Positions 16,190-25,576 of a DNA stretch of 36,915 bases are shown piece by piece; position 1 is the first letter of the stretch, and every line of letters starts with the position of its first letter. This stretch comes from Alphaproteobacteria bacterium (GTDB lineage Bacteria > Pseudomonadota > Alphaproteobacteria > Rickettsiales > JABCZZ01). Location: positions 536 through 37,450 of the forward strand of contig JABCZZ010000016.1 in assembly GCA_013289445.1 (NCBI GenBank). The letters are read 5' to 3'. The notes beneath the pieces are model-generated. The model was not told where the DNA came from, made no database searches, and saw nothing but the letters and a program-made list of their open reading frames with translations. The translations under genes and the position numbers were made by a program.

Positions 16190-17254
16190 ATGCCCAAATC
16201 TTCGGCTGCGCCGCGCAAGGCCCAGAGCCAAGGGACTGAGGGCGCAGAATCGCTGCCGGTATTCGCCGCACTCGACCTGGGTACGAATAACTGCCGTTTG
16301 CTTATTGCCCGTCCGACGGTGTATCCCAGCCGGCAGGCGCACGGTATTAAAGTGCTCGATACCTTCTCGCGCATCGTGCGCCTGGGCGAAGGCTTAAGTA
16401 CGGATAATCTGCTCTCTGCCGATGCCATGGGACGCACCATTTCCGCGCTTAAAGCCTGCAAGAAGAAACTCGAGCGGTTCGACGTGAAATACGCCCGCTT
16501 TGTGGCCACGGAAGCCTGCCGCCAGGCCGGCAATACGTTTGAATTCCTCAAGCGCGTGAAAGAGGAGGCGGGGCTCGATATCAACGTGATTTCCAATGAA
16601 GACGAGGCCAAGCTTGCATTTCTGGGCTGCTCGACATTGCTTGCATCGAGTTCGGAACATGCCGTGGTGTTTGATATCGGCGGCGGCAGCACCGAGTTCA
16701 TGTGGGTGAAGCGCGACAATATGGCGCCGCCTGAGCTGCTTTGCGAACACCGTATCGTTGATTGGCTATCGCTTAATCAGGGCGTGATGAATCTGTCGGA
16801 AAAATTTGGAGGTGCGGCCTTCGCCGAAGTGTATTTTGACGAACTTGTGGGCCATCTCACTAAACGCCTGCGTGCGTTCGACAAGAAAAATAAAATTGCC
16901 GAAGCGGTCAAGCAAGGTCAGGTGCAGATGCTTTCCACCTCAGGTACGCTGACCACGCTCGCGGCCATTCATCTGGGGTTGACGCATTACGAACGATCGC
17001 GCGTCGATGGTTTTACTTTTTCCATGGATGATCTGCGCGATGCCGCGCAGAAGATACTTGCCATGCGTCCCTCGGAGCGTTTTGCCAATGCCTGTATTGG
17101 CCCGGATCGTTCGGACTATGTTATTTCGGGCTGCGCGATTTTCGAAGCGATATGCAGCCTCTGGCCCATCCCTGAAATTACTATTGCCGATCGCGGTGTG
17201 CGTGAGGGTATAATCCTGTCGCTCATGCAGGAATACATGCAGTCACAAATATGA
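16190..17254 (+). CDS. ppx: Ppx/GppA family exopolyphosphatase
   Basis: A 354-residue ASKHA-fold phosphatase. Motifs are the phosphate-1 loop AALDLGTNNCRLLIARP, the catalytic region RFVATEACRQAGN, the phosphate-2 loop VVFDIGGGSTEFMW and the late segment STSGTLTTLAAIHLGL. Family members cleave polyphosphate or pppGpp; this short form (about 350 residues) lacks the C-terminal HD-like half of E. coli Ppx, as is usual in alphaproteobacteria. The frame is open from a GTG at 16175, but I prefer the ATG at 16190 (MPKSSAAP). The stop overlaps the rlmE start by 4 bp (ATGA), so they are coupled. Confidence 0.92.
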   Translation: MPKSSAAPRKAQSQGTEGAESLPVFAALDLGTNNCRLLIARPTVYPSRQAHGIKVLDTFSRIVRLGEGLSTDNLLSADAMGRTISALKACKKKLERFDVKYARFVATEACRQAGNTFEFLKRVKEEAGLDINVISNEDEAKLAFLGCSTLLASSSEHAVVFDIGGGSTEFMWVKRDNMAPPELLCEHRIVDWLSLNQGVMNLSEKFGGAAFAEVYFDELVGHLTKRLRAFDKKNKIAEAVKQGQVQMLSTSGTLTTLAAIHLGLTHYERSRVDGFTFSMDDLRDAAQKILAMRPSERFANACIGPDRSDYVISGCAIFEAICSLWPIPEITIADRGVREGIILSLMQEYMQSQI

Positions 17255-17928
17255 CCGATAAGAAAAAACCCGCTTCCTCCTCGCGCGGCATACATGTGCG
17301 GGTAAAGACAGCCAAAAAGAGAAGCACGTCTTCTACGCGCTGGCTCGCGCGCCAGCTCAACGACCCGTATGTGGTTAAGGCCAGACGTGAAGGATACCGT
17401 TCGCGCGCGGCCTATAAAATCTCCGAGCTCGACGACAAGTATCATTTTTTCAGGCAGGGTTTGAAGGTGGTCGATCTGGGGGCTGCGCCCGGCGGCTGGA
17501 TGCAGGTGGCGGTGGAGCGCTGCGGCGAAGACAATGTCATCGGGCTGGATCTGCTCGAGGTTGACCCGATCCCCGGCGCCGAATTTCTGCAAATGGATTT
17601 CATGGAGGACGAGGCGCTTTCTGCGCTTGCCTCGCGCATCGGCAAGGCCGATATCGTGCTGAGCGACATGGCACCCAATGCCTCAGGCCAGCCCAGCCTC
17701 GACCATCTGCGCATCGTCACGCTGGTGGAAGCCGCGTTCGACTATGCCTGCGGCGTGCTTAAACCCGGTGGCGTGTTCGTCGCCAAGGTCTGGCAGGGCG
17801 GCACGGCGAACGAGCTGCTCAGCCGCATTAAAAGCCGTTTTGACACGGTAAAACACGCTAAACCCAAGGCTTCCCGGCAGGATTCGGCTGAAACCTTTCT
17901 GGTGGCAATCGGGTTTAAGCATGGCTGA
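17251..17928 (+). CDS. rlmE: 23S rRNA (uridine-2'-O)-methyltransferase RlmE
   Basis: A 225-residue FtsJ/RrmJ enzyme that methylates U2552 (E. coli numbering) of 23S rRNA, a late step in large-subunit assembly. The SAM site is VVDLGAAPGGWMQVA. The K-D-K-E tetrad is visible as Lys in YRSRAAYK, Asp in LSDMAPN, Lys in VAKVWQGG and Glu in SAETFLVA. A basic N-terminal tail (first 30 residues) likely contacts rRNA. The ppx-rlmE pairing is common in alphaproteobacteria. It is followed by a 73-bp gap holding a strong promoter for guaB. Confidence 0.96.
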   Translation: MTDKKKPASSSRGIHVRVKTAKKRSTSSTRWLARQLNDPYVVKARREGYRSRAAYKISELDDKYHFFRQGLKVVDLGAAPGGWMQVAVERCGEDNVIGLDLLEVDPIPGAEFLQMDFMEDEALSALASRIGKADIVLSDMAPNASGQPSLDHLRIVTLVEAAFDYACGVLKPGGVFVAKVWQGGTANELLSRIKSRFDTVKHAKPKASRQDSAETFLVAIGFKHG

Positions 17929-17944
17929 GGCCGTATTTTTGCAG

Positions 17945-17973
17945 GTGACAAGCGGCCCTAGTCACGCTATAAA
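17945..17973 (+). promoter_or_regulatory. Promoter of guaB
   Basis: GTGACA (17945-17950) and TATAAA (17968-17973) with exactly 17 bp between them, each 5/6 to the sigma-70 consensus. The ATG of guaB is 29 bp downstream. The -35 region begins an inverted repeat GTGAC-N11-GTCAC (17945-17965) that could be an operator, though this may be chance. Confidence 0.6.
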
Positions 17974-17989
17974 ACCGCGAACTTCTTAG

Positions 17990-19729
<1,740 letters not shown>

Positions 19730-19733
<4 letters not shown>

Positions 19734-20548
19734 TAACTTACGCCAGCGGTAACAGCTGAAGCTGGCCTAAGCGGCAGGCTGAGTTTTTCAATATAGCCCT
19801 TGAACCGCTGTATGGCAGACGAATCATTGAGATGTAGCGAACCAAGCCATTTGGTGTCGAGTAGCAGGTACTTGCCGAGTGATTTACGTTCACTGTTTGC
19901 AGGATCAACCACTGGCTTGGCTAGATCTGAAAGCACCCATGCAATGTGCGGATCGCCGCAAGCAAGCATGCGGGTGATTGCTCCGTTTTCATCTGATGTG
20001 AGTTGGGCAGCAACCTTCTGATGTTTTTGGCCCAGCAGTTTGGTGAGTTCCTGCCAGTCGGCTTCACCAGGGGTGAAGCCGAATTTAGCCCAGGCATACC
20101 CTCCTATGGCATCGGTATCAAGATTGATGGAAACGATATTCGGCGCCTGCGTTTGCGCAAAATCGAGAAGATTGGCTAACGCTTTCTTGCCAGTGCTGAT
20201 ACCTTGCTGCGGGGATACATTGACGTTGATGATGTTGAAGTATTGCGTACTGTCCAGCGGTACAGAAGTTTCCATCAGAATCTCGCATTGATTGGCGCCA
20301 TCGCGCTGATGGAGATAGATATTGCTAGGGCTTTCCACCGGCAAGCCAATCTGGGTCTCTCCAAGATTGCGTGAGAGCGCCTGATACACCGCTTTAGGGC
20401 GCAGTAAGCCGAAATGCTGTGTCCACAATCGTAGTTGCCTGGTTTCATCATCGGCAAACGGCGAGACATATGTGCCGTTTGGCACCCGGAAAATAATTTT
20501 TCCGCGCAGTTCCTTCAGTTCGCTCAAGATGCTATCAGCTTCACTCAT
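19730..20548 (-). CDS. Unknown protein with a possible GNAT-like segment
   Basis: I do not recognise the family. From the ATG at 20548 (MSEADSILSELKEL) it is 272 residues, without signal or membrane segment. The middle part resembles an acetyltransferase-like fold: NIINVNVSPQQGISTGKKALANLLDFAQ could be the cofactor strand-loop-helix and IGGYAWAKFGFTPGEADW looks like the GYxWxxxGF element seen in GNAT-related proteins. This is weak. The N-terminus is the second half of a two-gene unit: its ATG lies inside the end of a 56-residue gene (8-bp overlap), and GGAG sits 11 nt upstream. The frame also opens further to 20605, but that portion is read through the small gene. Confidence 0.65.
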
Positions 20549-20711
20549 GAGCGAGCAGACTCCGAAGGGTTTCGAGCTTGATGCCGAGCGCGGTCGCTTT
20601 CTCAATAGAGCTCTTTTTCAGATCCTCAAAAAACTTTGGATCAAGCGCCTCACGGGCGCTGATTTCGCGTTCCAGAAGGACGATAGCTTCAAAGGATTGC
20701 GGATGGGTCAT
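20541..20711 (-). CDS. Small unknown protein, 56 residues, first gene of a two-gene unit
   Basis: A short open frame, MTHPQSFEAIVLLEREISAR and onward, ending LRSLLAHE. It is charged, helix-prone, and lacks a signal or membrane segment. Its stop TGA lies 8 bp inside the next gene (ATGAGTGA), a typical coupling overlap. Codon use looks like its neighbours. There is no clear ribosome binding site. It sits 59 bp downstream of lipB on the same strand. The small-upstream plus larger-downstream layout resembles a regulator-effector pair, but no motif supports a toxin-antitoxin call. Confidence 0.6.
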   Translation of the reverse strand: MTHPQSFEAIVLLEREISAREALDPKFFEDLKKSSIEKATALGIKLETLRSLLAHE

Positions 20712-20770
20712 GCGGCATACACTGCAAACATGCCAAACTATATCAAGCAGCCGTTAACGGAGGATTAATT

Positions 20771-21448
20771 TTACGGCTCGTGGCTGAAAAAATACTTAAA
20801 ATTATCGACTAACTGCTTGTCGACGTCGTTCAGGCTGGCCTTGACGCCAAGCGCCGCCATCGAAGTAACGCCGTATTCGCTTACGCCGCAAGGGACGATA
20901 CCCTTATAATTCTTTAAGTCAGGATTGATATTGATGGAGATGCCATGCTGGGTCACCCATTTCTGGATGCGTACGCCGAGTGCGGCTATCTTGGCTTCCT
21001 TGCCATCGGGCGTTTGCACCCAGACACCGACACGGCCTTCGCGCGGTGCGCCTTTAATGTCGAAATCCGCAAGCGTCTTGATAATCCAGTCCTGTAGCAA
21101 CTGCACATAGAACCGCACGTCGGTCTTGCGCTTATTGAGGTCCAGCATCAGATAGACGATTCGCTGTCCCGGGCCATGATAGGTATATTGGCCGCCGCGG
21201 TCGGTCTTATAGACCGGCAGCTTGGTGCGATCAAGCAGGTCACTTTCCTTGGCGCTTGCGCCTGCCGTGTAGATAGCGGGATGCTCCAGCAGCCACACCA
21301 GCTCTTCGGCCACGCCCCGTTGTATCTGATCCACGCGATCCGCCATATCGAGCAGGGCTTTATCGTAAGGGACGGGTGCGTGACTGACTTGCCATTGCAT
21401 GAGCCTGTTATAGCTGGTTTTAAGGCTTTGGGAAATGGTCTTTATCAT
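20771..21448 (-). CDS. lipB: Octanoyl-[acyl-carrier-protein]:protein N-octanoyltransferase LipB
   Basis: A 225-residue LipB that moves octanoyl from ACP to lipoyl domains, the first step of lipoate assembly. Motifs are HPAIYTAG, the glycine-rich DRGGQYTYHGPGQ, the catalytic Lys in EAKIAALGVRI and catalytic Cys in GIVPCGV. Length is typical. The start at ATG 21448 is used; a later Met (residue 17, MQWQVSH) is possible. It lies 69 bp from tRNA-Leu, which runs on the opposite strand. Confidence 0.95.
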   Translation of the reverse strand: MIKTISQSLKTSYNRLMQWQVSHAPVPYDKALLDMADRVDQIQRGVAEELVWLLEHPAIYTAGASAKESDLLDRTKLPVYKTDRGGQYTYHGPGQRIVYLMLDLNKRKTDVRFYVQLLQDWIIKTLADFDIKGAPREGRVGVWVQTPDGKEAKIAALGVRIQKWVTQHGISININPDLKNYKGIVPCGVSEYGVTSMAALGVKASLNDVDKQLVDNFKYFFSHEP

Positions 21449-21517
21449 TCCCTGCGCGCGTGCCTTGATAACACTCCTTGATATAGGGGGGGCGATTTGC
21501 TACAGAAGCGTTCCCCT

Positions 21518-21601
21518 GCGGTCGTGGCGGAATGGTATACGCGCTAGCTTGAGGTGCTAGTGGAGCAATCCATGGAGGTTCGAGTCCTCTCGACCGCACC
21601 A
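21518..21601 (+). tRNA. tRNA-Leu (GAG)
   Basis: Acceptor stem GCGGTCG (21518-21524) pairs perfectly with CGACCGC (21591-21597), followed by discriminator A and encoded CCA. The anticodon stem CTAGC/GCTAG encloses the loop TTGAGGT, giving anticodon GAG. A longer variable arm (around GGAGCAATCC) fits the class II leucine type. The T arm includes GGTTCGAGTCC. A T-run follows. Confidence 0.95.
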
Positions 21602-21660
21602 TTTTTCAAAGACTTCACAGCTTTAAGAAATGTTTAACGGATAACTGCTGTGTTTCAGGA

Positions 21661-22140
21661 ATGAATGATGATTCAGGTTCTGAACCCTCACCTGACGATA
21701 TACTTCGCCAATATACGGCCAACTCGCTTCAAGCAGTAACCAGTTGGGGCGTGAACTTTTTATTTACACGTAAAATTGGCCAAACGATCATTGCTTCAGG
21801 CGAGCAGGAGTTTCTGTCCGAACTTGAAGGTTTGCTCAAGCGTGGAGCCTATCCGAATACACGACTTAGCGGCAATGGCAAGATCCTGGATAAAGAGACG
21901 CCACTTGACTATTACCTGCGGCGTGAAGCGCTCTACGTGAAGACTGCGGAGGACGAAAGAACATTAGAAATGACAGATGCGGCGGGAGAAGCCGTTTACA
22001 CTTCCAATGCGGTCATCGCAAGGAATGTGGCGAACCTGTTGAGAAAATACGGCGCGAAGACATCAGAAGAATTGGATGCCCCAGAGAGCAATGTTCCGAA
22101 AAAACCCGGACCTGCGCGATCCTGGCCAGGATTGCGATAG
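21661..22140 (+). CDS. Ankyrin-like single-repeat protein of unknown role
   Basis: A 159-residue cytoplasmic protein without signal peptide. Two stretches look like degenerate ankyrin repeats: FLSELEGLLKRGAYPNTRL followed by ETPLDYYLRREALY, and VANLLRKYGAKTSEEL near the C-terminus. The consensus TPLHxAA is not well kept, so this is suggestive only. It follows tRNA-Leu by 60 bp. Its C-terminal tail is Pro/Gly-rich. Another gene of similar style is at 29526. Confidence 0.55.
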   Translation: MNDDSGSEPSPDDILRQYTANSLQAVTSWGVNFLFTRKIGQTIIASGEQEFLSELEGLLKRGAYPNTRLSGNGKILDKETPLDYYLRREALYVKTAEDERTLEMTDAAGEAVYTSNAVIARNVANLLRKYGAKTSEELDAPESNVPKKPGPARSWPGLR

Positions 22141-22187
22141 ATTGGCAGGCTTGACGTTCTTATCAAGTCCTGCAAGACCTCACTTGT

Positions 22188-22853
22188 ATGAATTATTGTG
22201 CTAATCTCGTCCGCACCCATGACTATGACCGCTATCTCTGCGCGCTGTTTGCGCCGCCAGCGGTGCGCGCGGCATGGTGCGTGCTGTTTGCCTTCAACCA
22301 CGAAATTGCTTCCATTGCTGAAATCGTAAGCGAAGAAATGATAGGGTATATCCGCCTTGCCTGGTGGCGCGAGGCGCTCGATGAGATTTACGCTGGCAAG
22401 CCCGTGCGCAAGCATCCCGTGGCAGAGGCGCTTGCAGAGGTCATCCACAGATACGATTTGCCGCGCAGCGAGTTTGATATGTTGCTGCAAGCGCGCGCGC
22501 ATGATTTTCAAACAGAACCGTTTGCGGACATGGCAGCACTGACAGAGTATTGCCGCAATACCTCCGCAACGCTTCTGCGCCTTTGCGCTATCGTGGCCAA
22601 AGTGCCGGTAAGTGAAGCGCTTGATGAACTCGGCACTGGTTGGGCGTTTGCCGGCCTTGCGCGCAGCGCAAAAGAGAACCTTCCTGCATCATTTGCCGAA
22701 CTTGCCACGCAGGCGAAGTCACATCTGGAGAAAGCCCGGGAGGTTGCAAAAATATTTAGGCCGTTCCTGCGCGTGGCGCGTTTTTATACGCGTCGACTTG
22801 AAGCGAACAAAAGCACCGCGCGCTGGCGCGTGGTGATGCATCTGCTGTTTTAA
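22188..22853 (+). CDS. Squalene/phytoene synthase-like protein, NDUFAF6 type
   Basis: A 221-residue all-helical protein of the squalene/phytoene synthase superfamily. It matches the alphaproteobacterial and mitochondrial NDUFAF6 pattern: MNYCANLVRTHDYDRYLCALFAPPAVRAAW, CVLFAFNHEIASIAEIVSEEMIGYIRLAWWREALDEI and GTGWAFAGLARSA. Catalytic family members have Asp-rich DxxxD motifs; here the first is replaced by NHEIASIAE, so prenyl condensation is unlikely. NDUFAF6 is a respiratory complex I assembly factor in mitochondria; a similar role here is inference. It is convergent with cfa, with 4 bp overlap. Confidence 0.8.
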   Translation: MNYCANLVRTHDYDRYLCALFAPPAVRAAWCVLFAFNHEIASIAEIVSEEMIGYIRLAWWREALDEIYAGKPVRKHPVAEALAEVIHRYDLPRSEFDMLLQARAHDFQTEPFADMAALTEYCRNTSATLLRLCAIVAKVPVSEALDELGTGWAFAGLARSAKENLPASFAELATQAKSHLEKAREVAKIFRPFLRVARFYTRRLEANKSTARWRVVMHLLF

Positions 22854-24166
22854 CGGTAGAGATCGGCGCGGGTAGGGGGCAGGCCGGCAGTGCCTTTTTC
22901 CTTGGCGCGCTTGCTGGCGAGTGTCTGGTAAATGAGGATGGAGCCTGACGAAAAACCAAAGGAAACGCCAGCCAGATAGGCGACCCAGAGGTTATAGCGC
23001 TCCGGGCCGACCAGGGCGATGGCCTTATCTTTATTGGCGGTGAGGCGTTCGCACCAGAGTTTGCAGGTGAGCGCGTAATGCTCGCGCCAGCCTTCGACAT
23101 CGTGAATCTCAAATCCATGCGCTTCCATCACATTTGCGCTGTAACCCACAGGCGCAAGTTCGCTGCCCGGGAAGATATATTTAAGGATGAGGCGCTTTTC
23201 CGGCGTGATGCCGCTGAGGGCCTTTTTGAAATCTTTTTTGCTGCGCCGCGCAATCGCATGATTGAGCACCAGCCCGCGATCGGCCAGCAGCGAATGGATT
23301 TTCTTGAAATAGGCAGGGAAGTTGGCAATGCCGATATGCTCGAACATGCCGATGCTGGCGATTTTATCGTAGCTGCCTTCAAGCTTGAGATAATCGCGGA
23401 TTTCCACGGTTACGCGATCTTCAAGCCCGAGGGCGCGGATTTTTTCTTTCGCGTGATCATGCTGCTGCTGCGAGAGCGTGATGCCGTGGGCCTTCACGCC
23501 GTAATGCCTGGCGGCGTAGCAGATGAGCGCGCCCCAGCCGCAGCCGATATCGAGGAAACGCTCGCCAGGTTTGAGGCGCAGCTTGCGACAGATCATCTCG
23601 AGCTTGTCTTGCTGCGCCTGGTCGATAGAGTTGTTCCAGTCGGTGAAATAGGCGCAGGAATACAGCATCTCCTTATCGAGGAAGAGCTTGTAGAACTCGT
23701 TGCTGACATCGTAGTGAAACTGGATGTACGCCTGATTGTTTTTATTGCTGTGACTGGCGCCGGTATCGTCTTTGTCAAAACCGTGGCGCGGTGCAGCGCT
23801 TTCGCCTTTGACCAGCAGGAAAGGCCAGAGTCGTGAAAGCAGCAGCGCCTTGTTAAGCCGTTTGAGGTCTTTCTTTTTGATTTTGGCGCGCACGGCGGTT
23901 CCGGTGGCGATCAGATCGCCGTCGAACGTAATATTTTCGGTGGCATAATGGCGCACAAGATTCTCAAGCGTCGGGCGTTTAAGCAAAGACGCAATCACGC
24001 CCGGCGTTCTTATGGTGAGATTTGCGCGCGCTGGCTCCTTGCCCAGCGGTGTGACTGAGCCGTCCCAAAGGCCAACATTAAGCGGGATATCAAGTGCGTC
24101 AGCGACATGCTGCAACGCTTCCTGCGCTGCTGCGGATAGTTTTTTTGTTTTCGGGGATTGCACCAT
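22850..24166 (-). CDS. cfa: Cyclopropane-fatty-acyl-phospholipid synthase
   Basis: A 438-residue SAM-dependent enzyme that adds a methylene to membrane phospholipid double bonds. The catalytic part begins with IQFHYDVSNEFYKLFLDKEMLYSCAYF, has the SAM site FLDIGCGWGALICYAARHYG, then GITLSQQQ, MFEHIGIANFPAYF and the C-terminal YFPGSE-type loop (KYIFPGSELAPVGY). The N-terminal domain (about 1-130) binds lipid and includes the LVRHYATENITFDGDL motif. The length is slightly above E. coli Cfa. It is convergent with the NDUFAF6-like gene. Confidence 0.95.
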   Translation of the reverse strand: MVQSPKTKKLSAAAQEALQHVADALDIPLNVGLWDGSVTPLGKEPARANLTIRTPGVIASLLKRPTLENLVRHYATENITFDGDLIATGTAVRAKIKKKDLKRLNKALLLSRLWPFLLVKGESAAPRHGFDKDDTGASHSNKNNQAYIQFHYDVSNEFYKLFLDKEMLYSCAYFTDWNNSIDQAQQDKLEMICRKLRLKPGERFLDIGCGWGALICYAARHYGVKAHGITLSQQQHDHAKEKIRALGLEDRVTVEIRDYLKLEGSYDKIASIGMFEHIGIANFPAYFKKIHSLLADRGLVLNHAIARRSKKDFKKALSGITPEKRLILKYIFPGSELAPVGYSANVMEAHGFEIHDVEGWREHYALTCKLWCERLTANKDKAIALVGPERYNLWVAYLAGVSFGFSSGSILIYQTLASKRAKEKGTAGLPPTRADLYR

Positions 24167-24219
24167 AGGTGCCGGATTTTATGCAGTCTGGTGGCAAATG
24201 CAATCGCAGTATTTGCTGA

Positions 24220-24822
24220 TTATCGCACAGGTGCGGTCTGGCTTGCCGCTTTATCTGCCTGCTCAAGATGAGAGGTGGGGGCAATAGGAGCTTGCTTTTG
24301 CACTGTCTGGGTAAACTTCGCTCCCGGTTTATTTATCTCTCGGGGAGATTGCTGATTATTGAAAGGATCAAGACCCGTTTCCTCTATGGCGCGCTGTCGT
24401 TCCCGTGCCATCTGCAGGCTGCCCTGAAGTCCTGCCTTGTAGCGCGGCACAAGACGAAACAGCTCGACACCGTTATTGAGGACAATGCCTGCGGCGGCTA
24501 CACGCTCCGCGATCACCCATTTTTTGTTTTTCATATATTCGATAGGGATGGCGATTGCAAGTGCAACCAATGTCTTGATGCCTACCCACAGCAAGGGTTC
24601 GGACACGTCCTGGGTAAGACCGGCACCATCGCCGCGCCGCCTCACTTCAAACTCGATCATGCGGGCGAATTTGGGATCGTTCTTGGCGTATTTATCCACG
24701 GACTTGGCGACAAACTGTTCCGTGATACGGTGCAGATAGGGCTGTACCCATTCGGTAATCTTTTGAACGGCGCGCTCGTAGAAGCCCGTTCTTCCCATGT
24801 CATTATTATTTTCTGCTGACAT
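24220..24822 (-). CDS. Unknown membrane-anchored protein
   Basis: A protein of 200 residues from the ATG at 24822 (MSAENNNDMGRTG). The frame is open upstream to 24954, but that part is not protein-like for the family-neutral context. It has a charged N-terminal half with helices (FYERAVQKITEWVQPYLHRITEQFVAKS), one hydrophobic helix (about 82-102, LLWVGIKTLVALAIAIPIEY) and possibly a second (VIAERVAAAGIVLNNGVELF), then a polar C-terminal tail. I do not recognise it. The upstream 248-bp gap carries a tRNA-Asn gene on the same strand at its far end. Confidence 0.6.
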   Translation of the reverse strand: MSAENNNDMGRTGFYERAVQKITEWVQPYLHRITEQFVAKSVDKYAKNDPKFARMIEFEVRRRGDGAGLTQDVSEPLLWVGIKTLVALAIAIPIEYMKNKKWVIAERVAAAGIVLNNGVELFRLVPRYKAGLQGSLQMARERQRAIEETGLDPFNNQQSPREINKPGAKFTQTVQKQAPIAPTSHLEQADKAASQTAPVR

Positions 24823-25070
24823 ACAAATGCTTTTTAGATAGTGAGCGGATAAAGCCTCCGGTTGTCCGGTCGTCCAATACCCAGATAATACCATAAAGCC
24901 CTGTGGCGTTCCGCACGAAAAACATGACGATTCTGTGACAAGTTTTCCGGTCAACAGAAGTCGACTTAACTAACTGAATATAAAAGAATACTGCAACGAT
25001 GCTCTAATCGCTTGTTTACGCATATCCTCTAGGGACGCAGTATTCCGGGGAGCCTTTGACCATCAGGTGA
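24823..25070. other. Intergenic region between the unknown membrane gene and tRNA-Asn
   Basis: No gene is seen. The stretch is AT-rich around 24960-25020. A 9-bp inverted repeat, GAATACTGC (24986-24994) and GCAGTATTC (25037-25045), occurs here, but 9-bp repeats at this spacing are expected by chance in a window this size. Confidence 0.3.
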
Positions 25071-25145
25071 TGGCTCCGCGGGTAGGGCTCGAACCTACGA
25101 CCGATCGGTTAACAGCCGATTGCTCTACCACTGAGCTACCGCGGA
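25071..25145 (-). tRNA. tRNA-Asn (GUU)
   Basis: Minus-strand cloverleaf of 75 nt. Acceptor TCCGCGG (complement of 25139-25145) pairs with CCGCGGA, followed by discriminator G and encoded CCA. The anticodon stem ATCGG/CCGAT encloses the loop CTGTTAA, giving anticodon GTT. T arm contains GGTTCGAACC. Confidence 0.96.
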
Positions 25146-25239
25146 ACAGGTGCATTAAGCAGGGCGGTTTGTATAGCAAAACAGATAAGGAAGTACAGGA
25201 CTTTTTGTCCCTTGCCGGGTTTAGGGGGGCGCGTTGCCC

Positions 25240-25551
25240 TTAAGGATAGCCGCGCACCGTATTGACCTTAATCTCGGAATCAAGCACCGCTTTGCATTTG
25301 GAGCCCGTGAGGGAAGTGGTATCGCAATTGCGCAAGACATAGGTGGCTTCCTTATCGCATCCCGATACGTCGAAGGTATAATTATTACTTCTTACCAGCG
25401 TCAGATCAGATGACTGGCATTGAAAATCCCACGCAGCCCTGGTGAGGACATGGTTGACGCGCTCATTATCGCTAATGGGGTGTGGAGCCGAATAATTGCA
25501 AGCCGAAAGTAAGAGGGGCAGGCATAGTGCCGCATGTTTAATCAGCTTCAT
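25240..25551 (-). CDS. Small lipoprotein with paired cysteines, unknown function
   Basis: A 103-residue lipoprotein: signal peptide and lipobox LLLSAC (Cys18). The mature domain has four further cysteines (in FQCQSS, SGCDKE, RNCDTT and SKCKAV), suggesting two periplasmic disulfides. I do not recognise the family. It has a near-perfect Shine-Dalgarno AGGAGGT 3 nt before the ATG, so high expression is likely. It follows the SPOR-domain gene by 25 bp on the same strand and may share its transcript. Confidence 0.75.
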   Translation of the reverse strand: MKLIKHAALCLPLLLSACNYSAPHPISDNERVNHVLTRAAWDFQCQSSDLTLVRSNNYTFDVSGCDKEATYVLRNCDTTSLTGSKCKAVLDSEIKVNTVRGYP

Positions 25552-25576
25552 AATACCTCCTCATGATAGGGTGATA

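Noticed and set aside
23078..23836. Plus-strand open frame of 252 codons
   Set aside because: Antisense to cfa, whose SAM and catalytic motifs are clear.
24986..25045. 9-bp inverted repeat GAATACTGC ... GCAGTATTC
   Set aside because: Expected several times by chance at this spacing; no adjacent feature depends on it.
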